Shown here one piece after another: positions 30,636-41,099 of a stretch of 64,000 nt of DNA (its first letter is position 1; every line of letters starts with the position of its first letter). The position numbers and the translations under genes were made by a program. The stretch spans positions 310,001 to 374,000 of the forward strand of contig NZ_VXJV01000005.1 of NCBI RefSeq assembly GCF_008692785.1, in the 5' to 3' direction. Under the pieces are notes generated by a model. That model did no database searches and had not been told where the DNA came from. It was given only the letters and a program-made list of their open reading frames with translations. Source of the stretch: Salmonella enterica subsp. diarizonae (GTDB taxonomy: Bacteria; Pseudomonadota; Gammaproteobacteria; Enterobacterales; Enterobacteriaceae).

Positions 30636-32021
30636 TCAGCCGCCAGTGACGGCGGAGGAGGCGCCTGGCACCATAATTTCCGTGGCGATAATGACTATCA
30701 ACAGACCGACCATGACCGGAACGGACGTGCGTTTCACCACTTCAAACGGTGAAATTTTAGCCATCCCGGCGACAGCGACCACCACGCCGGAGACCGGCGA
30801 AATCGTGCGCCCCAGGTTTGAGGCTTGTAGCATTGGGATTGATAAATAGGCTGGGTTAATACCGGAGGAGTGCGCCAGTTTAGGAATCATCTCAACAAAA
30901 GCGTAAAAAGGCGCATTGCCTGAACCAGTGGTCATCGCGGCCAACATGGTTAAAATCACTAATACCAGCATCAGAATAATGCTGGCGGAGCCAAAAGAGG
31001 TGGCGATCGAGATCAGACTTTGGATAAAGCCAATGGTGCTCAGCCCCTGGGCGAAAACGCCCGCCGCGACCAGCAGCATCACGACGCCGGCAAACGCATC
31101 CGCCATGCCGCGATAAGCCACTTCCAGACCGGAAAACACATTTTGCGTATTGAAGCCGCGCACGAATTCCAGCACGGCGGCAAGCAGCATACAGATCACC
31201 AGGATGGTAATAATGTGTAGCTGAGGCCCCCATTTACCGTCAAAAATCAGTACGCCGATAATGGGCGTGAACGGCAAAAGGGCATAAAACGCAGGGGCAG
31301 TTGTGGTAATCTCCGCCACGTCCAGCATCTCATGTGAAATGTTCTCTTTTTTATCCAGATAGCGCTGCCAGAAAAAGTGCGCAATCGCCATACCGATAAT
31401 TGCGGCGATGGAAATCGGTAGAGTGGTTTTGAACGCAAAGTCGATTAATGGCATTTCCGCCGCTTTTGCGGCTAAAACCACATCGCCAGACGTTGGCGAG
31501 AGGATGATGGCGGCCGGAGAGGCGCAAATAGCCGCCGCCGCGCCGCGGCTAATGCCGACGTTTACCATCACCGGGAAGAGTGTGGCCATGAGCAGTACGC
31601 CAAGTCCTGTCGCGGAAGAGACGGCCAGCGACATCAGACAGGCGACAAAGTAGGCGGCAATCATTAATAGATAGGGCGAATTGATGTATTGCAACGGCTT
31701 CGATGCCAGCTTCACGACCATATCATTCGCGCCGATATGCGTCATATAGGCGGCAAAACCGCACAGCATCATGATCATCATGCCAAGATCGCCGCCGCGA
31801 CTCATGAGCAAAATTTTGATGTATTCAACAATATCGGTTGCGGTATAGCCAGTACTGGTTTCGCTGGCAGGTAATACGTTATGTCCCATCAGCGCGCTGA
31901 TAATAAGCAGAACCAGACCGCCGACAAATAAAACGCCAGTGGCGGAATATCCCTTAATGATGTAGCGCGCTACGCCCACAATAACGACGACTCCGATAAG
32001 GAGCTCTATAACTGTTAGCAT
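30636..32021 (-). CDS. dcuC: Anaerobic C4-dicarboxylate transporter DcuC
   Basis: 461-residue inner-membrane carrier with many helices; favours succinate efflux during fermentation. MLTVIELLIGVVVIVGVARY starts the protein, and VSSATGLGVLLMATLFPV and TTGSGNAPFYAFVEM are conserved. The ATG at 32021 is chosen over an in-frame extension to 32123 by family length. Its place beside the cit genes fits succinate export in citrate fermentation. Confidence 0.95.
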   Translation of the reverse strand: MLTVIELLIGVVVIVGVARYIIKGYSATGVLFVGGLVLLIISALMGHNVLPASETSTGYTATDIVEYIKILLMSRGGDLGMMIMMLCGFAAYMTHIGANDMVVKLASKPLQYINSPYLLMIAAYFVACLMSLAVSSATGLGVLLMATLFPVMVNVGISRGAAAAICASPAAIILSPTSGDVVLAAKAAEMPLIDFAFKTTLPISIAAIIGMAIAHFFWQRYLDKKENISHEMLDVAEITTTAPAFYALLPFTPIIGVLIFDGKWGPQLHIITILVICMLLAAVLEFVRGFNTQNVFSGLEVAYRGMADAFAGVVMLLVAAGVFAQGLSTIGFIQSLISIATSFGSASIILMLVLVILTMLAAMTTGSGNAPFYAFVEMIPKLAHSSGINPAYLSIPMLQASNLGRTISPVSGVVVAVAGMAKISPFEVVKRTSVPVMVGLLIVIIATEIMVPGASSAVTGG

Positions 32022-32400
32022 TGTTTCCCCTGTCTTATCGACATCCAGAGTAAAAAATAAGAGCCACAAAAGTGGTATAAAAATGTACCGAATAAAGGAT
32101 GGCGCCTTACTGATTAAAATCACGGCGCTGTTATTTTTTCATGTCACCGCTAAAGATGAAATATGTTTATACGACATTTTCCGCAGTGCTATAAACATCA
32201 ATTTATTGTTATTTTATTGTTTTGTTTTTGTGCTTTGTTTTGTGTTATTTGTGAAAACTTAGTAAGGAGCGCGCGACGGTTCTGAGTGCTAAATCAAACG
32301 CCGTTAACCCGATACTCTCTCAGGTTATTCTCTGTTTATAGTTTGTTAAGATTTTATTCAGGTTAATGTTGTTATTATCACGGTCGAATTTTTGAACGGT
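32022..32400. other. Divergent control region dcuC-pagP
   Basis: 379 A/T-rich bases. The right end carries a PhoP box for pagP (32333-32349). A weak FNR half-site (ATCAA at 32197-32201) may serve dcuC, which FNR is known to activate. Long T tracts around 32200-32245. No gene is seen. Confidence 0.6.
32333..32349 (+). promoter_or_regulatory. PhoP box upstream of pagP
   Basis: TGTTTA-TAGTT-TGTTAA matches the PhoP direct repeat (T)GTTTA-N5-(T)GTTTA with one mismatch in the second half. A possible -10 (TTAATG) begins about 12 bases later. pagP is a known PhoP-activated gene. Confidence 0.85.
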
Positions 32401-32973
32401 ATGTATGTTGTGATGATCATCAGAAAGCATTTTTTTATTATCGCTCTCCTTGTTATGCCATGGCTGGCTATTCCTTCAGTCGCTGCGGCGGATAAAGGGT
32501 GGTTTAACACGTTTACCGATAACGTTGCAGAAACGTGGCGACAGCCTGAGCATTATGATTTGTATGTCCCCGCCATTACCTGGCATGCGCGCTTTGCCTA
32601 CGATAAAGAGAAAACGGATCGCTATAACGAGCGGCCGTGGGGCGTTGGTTTTGGTCAGTCGCGCTGGGACGACAAAGGCAACTGGCATGGCCTTTATATG
32701 ATGGCCTTTAAAGATTCATTTAACAAATGGGAACCCATAGGCGGTTATGGCTGGGAAAAAACTTGGCGACCGCTGGAAGACGATAATTTTCGTCTGGGAC
32801 TGGGCTTTACCGCAGGCGTTACCGCGCGCGACAACTGGCATTATATTCCCATCCCTGTGCTGTTGCCTTTAGCGTCGATAGGCTATGGTCCCGCCACCTT
32901 TCAGATGACCTACATTCCGGGTTCGTATAACAATGGAAACGTCTATTTTGCCTGGATGCGTTTCCAGTTTTGA
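32401..32973 (+). CDS. pagP: Lipid A palmitoyltransferase PagP
   Basis: 190-residue outer-membrane beta-barrel enzyme that moves palmitate from phospholipid to lipid A, raising resistance to antimicrobial peptides. Signal peptide about 1-29; catalytic residues H62 (ITWHARF) and D105-S106 (AFKDS) match H33, D76 and S77 of the mature enzyme. The C-terminal FQF fits outer-membrane sorting. The ATG at 32401 is preferred over a TTG at 32392. Confidence 0.95.
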   Translation: MYVVMIIRKHFFIIALLVMPWLAIPSVAAADKGWFNTFTDNVAETWRQPEHYDLYVPAITWHARFAYDKEKTDRYNERPWGVGFGQSRWDDKGNWHGLYMMAFKDSFNKWEPIGGYGWEKTWRPLEDDNFRLGLGFTAGVTARDNWHYIPIPVLLPLASIGYGPATFQMTYIPGSYNNGNVYFAWMRFQF

Positions 32974-33160
32974 CGAGGAATGGTATTCTTCTGTTGTGAA
33001 TTAAAAATCCTTAAAAAACAATAAGTAGATAGGGTTAGCTAAAAATTAACGCGATATTTATCACTTTTTCGCAAAGTTCGACTGGACAAAATGCATCACA
33101 ATTGTTGTACTGGTATCCGACACAGCATTTGTGTCTATTTTTCATGTAAAGGTAATTTTG

Positions 33161-33370
33161 ATGTCTAAGATTAAAGGTAACGTTAAGTGGTTTAATGAAT
33201 CCAAAGGATTCGGTTTCATTACTCCGGAAGATGGCAGCAAAGACGTGTTCGTACACTTCTCTGCAATCCAGACCAATGGTTTTAAAACTCTGGCTGAAGG
33301 TCAGCGCGTAGAGTTCGAAATCACTAACGGTGCCAAAGGCCCTTCTGCTGCAAACGTAACTGCTCTGTAA
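33161..33370 (+). CDS. cspE: Cold-shock-like protein CspE
   Basis: 69-residue single cold-shock domain with RNP1 (KGFGFI) and RNP2 (VFVHF). It binds single-stranded RNA and acts as an RNA chaperone and transcription antiterminator. The 5' leader of roughly 100 bases is typical of csp genes. Strong terminator follows. Confidence 0.96.
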   Translation: MSKIKGNVKWFNESKGFGFITPEDGSKDVFVHFSAIQTNGFKTLAEGQRVEFEITNGAKGPSAANVTAL

Positions 33371-33394
33371 GCATACGTCCGACAGCAAGATTTC

Positions 33395-33423
33395 AAAACC
33401 CGCCCTTTCGGCGGGTTTTTTTG
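33395..33423 (+). terminator. Terminator of cspE
   Basis: AAAACCCGCC and GGCGGGTTTT pair around CTTTC, and T residues continue after the stem. The A-rich left side could also serve the convergent crcB gene. Confidence 0.92.
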
Positions 33424-33426
33424 CGC

Positions 33427-33810
33427 TTAACGCGCCGCTGCGGCGGAAAATAGCCAGAATGCCAGCGCCGTCATGGCAAACGAACCCAGTAAGTTAATTA
33501 GCACATTCAGTAACGCCCAGCCAAAGCGCCCCTCTTGCAGCAAAAATACCACTTCGGCAGAAAAAGTAGAAAAGGTCGTCAGGCCGCCGCAAAAGCCGGT
33601 AGTGATGAGCACTTTCCACATCGGATCGATATGTGTCATGCGGTTAAACCAGGCGAACCCCATGCCGATAATAAACGCGCCAAGCAAATTTGCTGTTAGC
33701 GTACCGATGGGAATCGCCTGATGGAGCGGGTTAAAACGCATACTTAGCATCCACCGGGCTACGCTCCCCGTTCCACCGCCGATAAAAACTGCTAAAAGAA
33801 GCTGTAACAC
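33427..33810 (-). CDS. crcB: Fluoride exporter CrcB (Fluc)
   Basis: 127-residue dimeric fluoride channel with four helices. Typical motifs: [13 protein letters not shown] near 12-24, NLLGAFIIG near 45-53 and [15 protein letters not shown] near 71-85. No fluoride riboswitch fold was recognised in its short upstream region. Confidence 0.95.
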
Positions 33811-33900
33811 TGCCGAATCCTTTATTTAATTGCTATACAGGAGGAGTGTAACGCCGAACAAGCATAATTGGCGAGTCCTGACAGATGTGTGGGAGGTGAT

Positions 33901-34689
33901 ATGTTCGTTGCAGCCGGACAGTTTGTCGTAAGCCCTGTATGGGAAAATAATGCGCAAGTCTGCGTTTCGTTAATGTCTCAGGCGGCGGAGCGCGGCGTAT
34001 CGCTTCTGGTGCTGCCTGAGGGGATATTAGCGCGAGATGACATCGATCTTGACCTGCCGATTCGCGCCGCGCAGCCGCTGGATGGCGCGTTTATGACGCG
34101 GCTTCAGGAAGAAAGCGCTCATAATAATATGACGACGATATTCACTGTCCCTGTCCCGTCAACGCCCGGACGGGCGGTTAATATGTTGGTGGCGTTGCGG
34201 GCGGGTAATATTGTCGCGCGTTACGCGAAGCTGCATCTCTATGATGCGTTTTCGATGCAAGAGTCTAAAAGTATTGATGCCGGAGCCCTTATCGCGCCGG
34301 TACTGGACGTCGAAGAGTTTAAGGTGGGGCTTATGACCTGTTATGATCTGCGCTTTCCTGACATGGCTCTGGCGCTGGCTTTACAGGGAGCCGACGTATT
34401 GGTGCTGCCGACGGGCTGGATTCGCGGCCCGTTGAAAGAGCAGCAGTGGTCGACGCTGCTGGCGGCGAGAGCGCTGGATACCACCTGCTATATGATTGCG
34501 GCCGGGGAGTGTGGTAATCGTAATATTGGTCAAAGTCGTATTATCGATCCGTTGGGCGTAACGATAGCGGCGGCTGCCGATCGCCCGGCGCTGATCGTCG
34601 CGGAAATATTCAGAGAACGAATAGACCAGGTGCGGGAGCAGCTTCCTCTTTTGCAGCAACGACGATTTGCGCCACCGCAATTATTATGA
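33901..34689 (+). CDS. ybeM: Deaminated glutathione amidase YbeM
   Basis: 262-residue nitrilase-superfamily amidohydrolase (Nit1-like) that hydrolyses deaminated glutathione, a damage product. Catalytic Glu in LPEG, Lys in AKLHLYD and Cys in MTCYDLRFP are present. The ATG at 33901 follows GGAGGTGAT. The gene is full length, unlike the broken copy in E. coli K-12. Confidence 0.93.
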   Translation: MFVAAGQFVVSPVWENNAQVCVSLMSQAAERGVSLLVLPEGILARDDIDLDLPIRAAQPLDGAFMTRLQEESAHNNMTTIFTVPVPSTPGRAVNMLVALRAGNIVARYAKLHLYDAFSMQESKSIDAGALIAPVLDVEEFKVGLMTCYDLRFPDMALALALQGADVLVLPTGWIRGPLKEQQWSTLLAARALDTTCYMIAAGECGNRNIGQSRIIDPLGVTIAAAADRPALIVAEIFRERIDQVREQLPLLQQRRFAPPQLL

Positions 34690-34817
34690 TGTTTTTTTAC
34701 GCAAGGCTTGATTCACCTTGTTACAGATTGCTATTGTGTGCGCGCGTCGAAAGACCGTTAATATTCTCAGGTTAATCCGGCGCGTTACGCAGCCTGTTTT
34801 TAGTGAAGAAGGTATCT

Positions 34818-35021
34818 ATGGGTGAGATTAGTATTACCAAACTGCTGGTGGTTGCCGCACTGGTTGTTCTGCTGTTTGGTACCAAGAAGTTACGTACGCT
34901 GGGCGGAGACCTGGGCACGGCGATTAAAGGATTCAAGAAAGCGATGAACGATGAAGACGCGGGCGTGAAGAAAGACGTTGACGGCGGCGTTCAGGCTGAA
35001 AAGCTCTCGCATAAAGAGTAA
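34818..35021 (+). CDS. tatE: Twin-arginine translocase component TatE
   Basis: 67-residue TatA paralogue: a single membrane helix ([20 protein letters not shown]) then an amphipathic helix ([23 protein letters not shown]) and a charged tail. It can replace TatA in part. The ATG at 34818 is used; the in-frame start at 34803 would add MKKVS. Confidence 0.95.
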   Translation: MGEISITKLLVVAALVVLLFGTKKLRTLGGDLGTAIKGFKKAMNDEDAGVKKDVDGGVQAEKLSHKE

Positions 35022-35048
35022 TGGCGCGATGCGCTTGCTCTGCAGAGT

Positions 35049-35076
35049 AAAAAACCGGCGAGTTGCCGGTTTTTTT
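35049..35076. terminator. Bidirectional terminator tatE/lipA
   Basis: AAAACCGGC and GCCGGTTTT pair around GAGTT, with A-runs on the left and T-runs on the right, so it can stop both the convergent tatE and lipA transcripts. Confidence 0.88.
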
Positions 35077-35106
35077 CTGCCTGAAATGTAAGCGTGTATT
35101 ACACGA

Positions 35107-36072
35107 TCATTTCACTTCCATGCCTTTGGCCTGTAGATCAGCATGGTACGAAGAACGCACAAAGGGACCACAGGCAGCATGGGTAAAGCCCATCGCCAGG
35201 GCTTCCGCTTTCATCTCGTCAAACTCTTCCGGGCTGACATAACGCTGTACCGGCAGGTGATGGCGGCTTGGCTGTAGATACTGGCCAAGCGTCAGCATGG
35301 TGACGCCGTGACGGCGTAAGTCGCGCATAACCTCAATGATTTCTGCGTTGGTTTCGCCTAAGCCGACCATCAGACCCGATTTTGTCGGAATTTGCGGGTG
35401 CGCTTCTTTGAAGCGTTCCAGTAATTTCAGCGACCAGTTGTAATCGGCGCCCGGACGTACCTGGCGGTAGATACGCGGCACGTTTTCAAGATTATGGTTA
35501 AACACATCCGGCGGCGTTGCGTTAAGGATATCCAGCGCACGATCCATACGTCCACGGAAGTCTGGCACCAGCGTCTCTATTTTTATCTCCGGGCTTTTGG
35601 CTCGGATGGCGGTGATGCAGTCAGCAAAATGCTGGGCACCGCCGTCACGCAGATCGTCACGGTCGACAGAGGTGATTACCACATAGCGTAGCGCCATGTC
35701 GGCGATCGTTTGCGCCAGTTTCTGCGGCTCTTCCGCATCCGGCGCAACAGGGCGGCCATGGGCGACATCACAGAACGGACAGCGGCGGGTGCAAATGGCG
35801 CCGAGGATCATAAACGTGGCGGTACCGTGGTTGAAACATTCAGCCAGGTTCGGGCAAGACGCTTCCTCGCAGACAGAATGCAGGCCATTTTTGCGCATTG
35901 CGGCTTTGATGCCCTGGATACGGGTAGAATCCGCCGGAAGTTTTATTTTCATCCATTCCGGTTTACGTAGCAGAGCGTCGCGCTCTGTGACCACATTTTT
36001 TACCGGGATAAGAGCCATCTTATCGGCATCGCGGTATTTTACACCGCGTTCCATCACAATGGGTTTACTCAT
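35107..36072 (-). CDS. lipA: Lipoyl synthase LipA
   Basis: 321-residue radical SAM enzyme that inserts two sulfurs into octanoyl groups. Auxiliary cluster cysteines C68, C73, C79 and radical SAM cysteines C94, C98, C101 (CTRRCPFC) are all present, with the C-terminal RSSYHA serine motif. It acts after LipB, encoded about 1.5 kb upstream. Confidence 0.98.
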   Translation of the reverse strand: MSKPIVMERGVKYRDADKMALIPVKNVVTERDALLRKPEWMKIKLPADSTRIQGIKAAMRKNGLHSVCEEASCPNLAECFNHGTATFMILGAICTRRCPFCDVAHGRPVAPDAEEPQKLAQTIADMALRYVVITSVDRDDLRDGGAQHFADCITAIRAKSPEIKIETLVPDFRGRMDRALDILNATPPDVFNHNLENVPRIYRQVRPGADYNWSLKLLERFKEAHPQIPTKSGLMVGLGETNAEIIEVMRDLRRHGVTMLTLGQYLQPSRHHLPVQRYVSPEEFDEMKAEALAMGFTHAACGPFVRSSYHADLQAKGMEVK

Positions 36073-36276
36073 AGCGTGCGTGTTCCAGTTGCGAATAACG
36101 AAGAAAGCGTTTCAATTCAAGGGAAAGTTGTATTTATCAACTATTTTTGAATTTGTGACACGCAGTATATCATTGATAAGGGCCATAAAGCAGCCTGACA
36201 GCCCGGCAAAATGTAAAATAGTTGTTGTTTTGTGCTGTTTGCCCATCTCTTCCGTGACCTGAATGCAACATTTTTG

Positions 36277-37230
36277 TCAGAACGCCTCACGAATAATATC
36301 AATGACGTTCTCCAGCACCGGATCGCGCAGACTCAGTTTATTGTAATGCAGCGAGAACTCGACCTGTTCACTATTCACCGGCACGTAGGGAAGGCGTTCA
36401 AGCGGCCAGCAGCGGCTAAATAAGGTGTAGAAGCGGGTGGGCATCAGACCCAGCAGATCGCTGCTGGCGATCAGCGAGGCAATGGTAAAAATATTGTAAC
36501 TACTAAAACTGATTTGCTGATCGGGAAATGTCTCCTGCAGCCGCTGGCGCAGTAGGGAAAGATTTTGTCCCTCCAGCATCAGAAAGGTGTGATCCGCGTT
36601 GTTCAGTTTCTCTTCAGTAATGGCGTTCGCCAGACACGGGTGATGCTGGCGACAGACAATCTCAAGCGTATCGCTAAACAGGACGTGATGCTGAATGCTC
36701 CGGTTGTTATAGCTATGGGTATTGATAATGAGATCGGTCTGAAACTGGCTAAGCTGGCTTTCGGCATCGTCTACCGGAATATTGCGCAGCAAAAGCTGAG
36801 GATAACGCGTCCTGATGGCCTGATAAATCACCGGCATCACCAGCGCGCCGACCGAAGGCGTCGTGCCAATCGTAATGGTGCGTTGCTTATCATAGCTGCC
36901 CGTAAGATCCAGGGCACCAAGAATAGACTCCAGCCCCTGGCTGATGTATTCGTGCAGATGCGTAGCATACGTCGTGGGCGTTACGCCCTGGCCTTTGCGA
37001 ATAAACAACGGATCGGGAAATATGGTCCGTAATTTTTGAATGGACTGGCTGATAGCTGACGGCGTCAAATTAAGAATTTTCGCTGCATTGACGATCCCTT
37101 TATGGACATACACGGCTTCGAAAATCGTCAATAGATTGAGGTCGATATTTCTCAGTGTTCTGAAAATTTGCGGTTTGTCTTGTAGGTGTTGATCGGCAGG
37201 CTGTCTTTCTGTCTGATTATTATCACTCAC
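36277..37230 (-). CDS. ybeF: LysR-family regulator YbeF (LeuO-like)
   Basis: 317-residue LysR-type regulator with a helix-turn-helix at about 28-87 (IDLNLLTIFEAVYVHKGIVNAAKILNLTPSAISQS) and a substrate-binding-like C-terminal domain. It resembles YbdO in this window and LeuO. It lies between lipA and lipB, but no link with lipoate is shown. Targets unknown. Confidence 0.9.
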   Translation of the reverse strand: MSDNNQTERQPADQHLQDKPQIFRTLRNIDLNLLTIFEAVYVHKGIVNAAKILNLTPSAISQSIQKLRTIFPDPLFIRKGQGVTPTTYATHLHEYISQGLESILGALDLTGSYDKQRTITIGTTPSVGALVMPVIYQAIRTRYPQLLLRNIPVDDAESQLSQFQTDLIINTHSYNNRSIQHHVLFSDTLEIVCRQHHPCLANAITEEKLNNADHTFLMLEGQNLSLLRQRLQETFPDQQISFSSYNIFTIASLIASSDLLGLMPTRFYTLFSRCWPLERLPYVPVNSEQVEFSLHYNKLSLRDPVLENVIDIIREAF

Positions 37231-37531
37231 GCTCTGGCTCCGAATTTATTCGTATTATGAATAATAGATGAAATAACATATCTTGCATTTATAAGTTGCT
37301 TTAAAAATTGCTCTAATGAATATATCTTTAGTCATTTCAATAAGGTAAGTAACAGCAAGGTCGATATTTTGCTCACGGAAAATGCCTCATCGTGAGGACT
37401 GAAGAGACCATGCCGCCTGGCGGGTACAGCAGGGATATAACGAAAATATAGAAAGCGAGGGGAGAAGTAAAGTATTCAAATCATATATGATTAATGACCC
37501 ATAAATTTCTTGGGCCATTATATTTTACTCA
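37231..37531. other. Intergenic region ybeF-lipB
   Basis: 301 A/T-rich bases. They hold the ybeF promoter region, a small CCTCA-TCG-TGAGG hairpin near 37385-37397 and a larger hairpin at 37493-37519 just after lipB. No gene with a convincing start is seen. Confidence 0.6.
37493..37519 (-). terminator. Hairpin after lipB
   Basis: AATG-A-CCCA and TGGG-C-CATT pair with one mismatch around a nine-base loop, 13 bases after the lipB stop. There is little T-run, so terminator strength is uncertain. Confidence 0.45.
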
Positions 37532-38173
37532 TTAAGCGGCAATATATTCATGCGGTGGATTATTTAGCAGGGCTAAAATATTCGCCAGCAAGCGGGGCGC
37601 AATATTATCCGTGGTAGCGTCTTCCTTCCATTGCGTTATTTTGGCCATTTCCATTCCGGCATAACCACACGGGTTGATACGTAAGAAAGGGGAAAGATCC
37701 ATGTTAACGTTTAGTGCTAAACCGTGGAAGGAGCAGCCGCGACGGATACGTAAACCCAGCGAGCAGATTTTCTTTTCACCCACGTAGACGCCCGGCGCAT
37801 CGGCGCGCGGATGCGCCTCAATACCAATTTCAGCCAGCGTATTCACCACGGTCTGTTCGAGTAGGGTGACTAAATCACGCACGCCCAGTTTACGTCGCTT
37901 CAGGTTAAGTAAAACGTACATCACCTGTTGGCCCGGACCATGATAGGTCACCTGCCCCCCTCGATCGCTCTGCACAACGGGAATATCGCCAGGCATCAAT
38001 ATATGTTCCGCTTTACCGGCCTGGCCCTGGGTAAACACCGGGTAATGTTCAACCAACCAGATTTCATCATTGCTGTTTTCATCGCGCATATCGGTAAAGT
38101 CATGCATGGCCTGAGAGATAGCCTCATAGGGCCGAAGGCCGAGCTGGCGGACAAGGATTTTATCCTGATACAA
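37532..38173 (-). CDS. lipB: Octanoyltransferase LipB
   Basis: 213-residue enzyme that moves octanoate from acyl carrier protein to lipoyl domains. Conserved [12 protein letters not shown] near 71-82, the catalytic lysine in [12 protein letters not shown] and cysteine near 169 in INPCGYAGM. It starts at TTG (complement of 38171-38173), as in E. coli, with ACGGAG eight bases upstream; the nearby ATG is out of frame. Confidence 0.95.
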   Translation of the reverse strand: MYQDKILVRQLGLRPYEAISQAMHDFTDMRDENSNDEIWLVEHYPVFTQGQAGKAEHILMPGDIPVVQSDRGGQVTYHGPGQQVMYVLLNLKRRKLGVRDLVTLLEQTVVNTLAEIGIEAHPRADAPGVYVGEKKICSLGLRIRRGCSFHGLALNVNMDLSPFLRINPCGYAGMEMAKITQWKEDATTDNIAPRLLANILALLNNPPHEYIAA

Positions 38174-38272
38174 AACGGCATCTCCGTAGAGAATGAAAAA
38201 AGAGAGGAAAGTATATCACAGCGGGGAAGGCGAGGAGTTACCCGGATAAGACCGGGTAACCGTCTGGATGTA

Positions 38273-38536
38273 TTACAATACCATTCGTACGATATCAATA
38301 TTGCCCAGTTCTTCGTACAGCGTTTCAACCTGTTCAATATGGGTGGCGTTAATGGTGATAGAGACCGAGTGGTAGTTGCCTTTGCTGCTCGGTTTTACCG
38401 TCGGAGAGTAATCACCAGGCGCATGGCGCTGTACCACTTCAACCACCTGATCAACCAGCTCAGGTAACGCCTGCCCCATTACTTTGTAAGTAAATGGCGT
38501 AGGGAATTCAAGCAGTTCGTTAAGTTTGGTTTTCAT
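38273..38536 (-). CDS. ybeD: DUF493 protein YbeD
   Basis: 87-residue protein of the DUF493 family (ferredoxin-like, allosteric-domain fold), with [27 protein letters not shown] and [12 protein letters not shown]. Function unproven. It lies between dacA and lipB on the same strand; the context hints at a lipoate or cell-wall role only by proximity. ATG at 38536 fits the usual length. Confidence 0.93.
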   Translation of the reverse strand: MKTKLNELLEFPTPFTYKVMGQALPELVDQVVEVVQRHAPGDYSPTVKPSSKGNYHSVSITINATHIEQVETLYEELGNIDIVRMVL

Positions 38537-38566
38537 GTCAGCTCCGGCATTACGTAAAAAAATAAT

Positions 38567-38590
38567 AACTCCCGCCACAGGACGGGAGTT
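38567..38590 (-). terminator. Terminator of dacA
   Basis: AACTCCCG and CGGGAGTT pair around CCACAGGA; on the minus strand ATTATTTTTTTA follows. It separates dacA from ybeD. Confidence 0.88.
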
Positions 38591-38643
38591 TTACTGATGC
38601 ATAGTATATGGGGACGAAAATCACACTTTCAAGCGTTCAATTT

Positions 38644-39855
38644 TTATCCAAACCAGTGATGGAACATTAATTTAATGTAATCAATGATTTTACCGAAGAA
38701 GTTCCCCTCCGGGATCTCTTGCAGTACGACTAGCGGACGCTGCTCGATGGTTTTGCCGTCCAACTGGAAGTTGATGGTGCCGACCACCTGGTTTTTCTGC
38801 AGCGGCGCGTGCAGTTCCGCAGTATTCAGTACATAGCTCGCTTTCAAATCTTTCATGCGGCCGCGAGGGATCGTCAGGTAAACGTCTTTATCGACGCCCA
38901 GCGAGGCGCGATCGGTATTACCAAACCAGGCGGGTTCAGAGGCGAACTCTTTACCAGCCTTCAGCGGATTAACGGTTTCAAAGAAACGGAAGCCCCACGT
39001 CAGCAGTTTTTTGCTTTCTGTTTCACGGCCTTTATAGGTCCGTCCGCCCATCACGGCGGAGATCAAGCGCATCTGGCCTTCGGTTGCGGAAGCGACCAGA
39101 TTATAGCCCGCTTTGCTGGTATGCCCGGTTTTGATGCCGTCCACATTTAGGCTGTTATCCCACAGCAAACCGTTACGGTTTAACTGGCGAATGCCGTTAA
39201 AGGTGAACTCTTTTTCTTTATAAACGGCATATTCGTTAGGCACATCGCGAATTAACGCCTGGCCAATCAGCGCCATATCGCGAGCTGAACTGTATTGTCC
39301 GTCGGCGTCCAGGCCGTGTACGGTCTGGAAATGGGTATTTTTCAGTCCCAGCGCGTTCACATAGCTGTTCATCAGCCCGACGAAAGCATCCTGGCTACCG
39401 GCGGCGAAATCAGCCATCGCCACACAGGCGTCATTACCGGATTGCAGATTGATGCCGCGTATCAACTGGGAGACCGGTACCTGCATTCCCGGCTTGAGGA
39501 ACATCAGCGAGGAGCCTTTAAATACCGGATTGCCGGTGGCCCAGGCGTCATTACCGACGGTAACCAGGTCGGTTTCTTTAAATTTACCCGCTTTCATTGC
39601 CTGTCCGATGACGTAACTGGTCATCATCTTCGTCAGACTCGCCGGGTCGCGACGTTCGTCGGCGTTTTGTTCCGCCAGAACTTTGCCGGAGTTGTAGTCG
39701 ATCAGGATGTAGGATTCCGCATCGATCTGCGGAACACCCGGGATCATAGTTTTGATATTCAGGTCATCGGCATGTGCGGCTGAGATAAACGAGGCACAAA
39801 GCGCCGTGGTGAGCGCCATGCGCTGCATAAAACGAGCGGAAAAAGTGGTCTTCAT
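38644..39855 (-). CDS. dacA: D-alanyl-D-alanine carboxypeptidase DacA (PBP5)
   Basis: 403-residue low-molecular-weight penicillin-binding protein that trims peptidoglycan pentapeptides. Signal peptide 1-29 (AHA-DDL); SxxK at S73-L-T-K76; SGN in SGNDAC; KTG in KTGHTSKAG. The C-terminal amphipathic helix ([18 protein letters not shown]) anchors it to the outer face of the inner membrane. Confidence 0.97.
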   Translation of the reverse strand: MKTTFSARFMQRMALTTALCASFISAAHADDLNIKTMIPGVPQIDAESYILIDYNSGKVLAEQNADERRDPASLTKMMTSYVIGQAMKAGKFKETDLVTVGNDAWATGNPVFKGSSLMFLKPGMQVPVSQLIRGINLQSGNDACVAMADFAAGSQDAFVGLMNSYVNALGLKNTHFQTVHGLDADGQYSSARDMALIGQALIRDVPNEYAVYKEKEFTFNGIRQLNRNGLLWDNSLNVDGIKTGHTSKAGYNLVASATEGQMRLISAVMGGRTYKGRETESKKLLTWGFRFFETVNPLKAGKEFASEPAWFGNTDRASLGVDKDVYLTIPRGRMKDLKASYVLNTAELHAPLQKNQVVGTINFQLDGKTIEQRPLVVLQEIPEGNFFGKIIDYIKLMFHHWFG

Positions 39856-39994
39856 GGTCTGAACTACGACGTCCGTGATGAAATTAAAAAAAGAGCCCTA
39901 CTATAGCAAAAGCATAACTGGCAGGCATCTGACTTTCCGCGTGACTTTGTTAATGTCATTTACAGAAATTGACAGTACAGATGCCTGCAATATG

Positions 39995-41089
39995 TTACTG
40001 CGCGCTGGCGATAAAGGACTGTAATTGTGCTTCTGTTTGCAAACGTTGCTGTAACGCGCTGGCTTCCGTTTTACTGGCAAAAGGCCCCAGTTGAATACGC
40101 CAGACCGCGCCGTTTTGCATTACGCGGCCTGGTACACTGAACTGCTGGCTTAAACGCTGTTGGTACTGCTGCGCGCGCGTTTGATCGCTGACGGCGCCGA
40201 CCTGGACGACGAAACGACCGCTCGCCGCGGCGGCAGGCGCGCTAACCGTCGCCGTAGCCGCTGGAGCCGTCACCGGCGCGGAGACCGGCGCTGGCTGTGG
40301 AGCCGGCGTCGGTTCGTTACCCTCCAGCACGCCAGGCGCCAGCGTGGTCGGCGCGCCAAGGAAGCCGCTGCTGCTCACCGGCGCGCCGGTAGTATCGTCA
40401 CTTTTCAATGTGGAATTGCTGACCGGAAGTACGTCGCCTTGCGGTTGCGCAGGCGCTGAGGAGACACTTCCCATGCCGCCGCTTAAATCAGGGCGAGGAG
40501 GCAGAGCGTAGGTCTGTTTCGCCACCGTCGTACAGGCCATCCCCGGGCCGGAAAGCGAACCGTCCGGCGCCACGATAATAGGGTCAATCCGTACTTTAGT
40601 ATTATTCGAGGTATTCAGACGATCGGCTGCCGCGCGGGAAAGAGAGATGACCCGATCGGTGCCATAGGGGCCACGATCGTTAATACGTACGACGATCATG
40701 CGTCCGTTAGCCAGGTTGGTAATTCGCGCATAGCTGGGGATGGGCAGCGTCGGATGAGCGGCGGTAAGCTGCATCGGATCGAACATCTCCCCGGAGGCGG
40801 TTAAATTACTGCCGGGTTCCGCATCATAAATAGCGGCCAGGCCAGCCTGGCTAAAGCGGGACGGGTCCTGAACGATTTTATAACTTTTACCGTCACGCTG
40901 ATAATCCTGGTTTGCAGTCGGATTCAGAGGTTCATAACGCGGTTCCGCTCCGCTGATTTCCACCGCCGGACCATTACATACCGCAGGCTGCGGCGCGACG
41001 GTGGGTTGCTGCTGACCGCCGTCATTAGTACATGCCGCGAGTAGTACTATCCCTGCCGCGACGCAGATTACAGGCAACTGCTTACGCAT
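39995..41089 (-). CDS. rlpA: Septal lytic transglycosylase lipoprotein RlpA
   Basis: 364-residue outer-membrane lipoprotein: lipobox LLAAC with C20, a double-psi beta-barrel domain at about 80-170 (GLAAIYDAEPGSNLTASGE, INDRGPYGTDRVISLSRAAAD), a Pro/Ala-rich linker, and a C-terminal SPOR domain (RFVVQVGAVSDQTRAQQ) that binds denuded septal glycan. Last gene after mrdA-mrdB. Confidence 0.95.
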   Translation of the reverse strand: MRKQLPVICVAAGIVLLAACTNDGGQQQPTVAPQPAVCNGPAVEISGAEPRYEPLNPTANQDYQRDGKSYKIVQDPSRFSQAGLAAIYDAEPGSNLTASGEMFDPMQLTAAHPTLPIPSYARITNLANGRMIVVRINDRGPYGTDRVISLSRAAADRLNTSNNTKVRIDPIIVAPDGSLSGPGMACTTVAKQTYALPPRPDLSGGMGSVSSAPAQPQGDVLPVSNSTLKSDDTTGAPVSSSGFLGAPTTLAPGVLEGNEPTPAPQPAPVSAPVTAPAATATVSAPAAAASGRFVVQVGAVSDQTRAQQYQQRLSQQFSVPGRVMQNGAVWRIQLGPFASKTEASALQQRLQTEAQLQSFIASAQ

Positions 41090-41099
41090 TGCGCACCCC

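Noticed and set aside
33811-33900. Possible fluoride riboswitch upstream of crcB
   Set aside because: The 90-base gap lacks the conserved pseudoknot sequence pattern.
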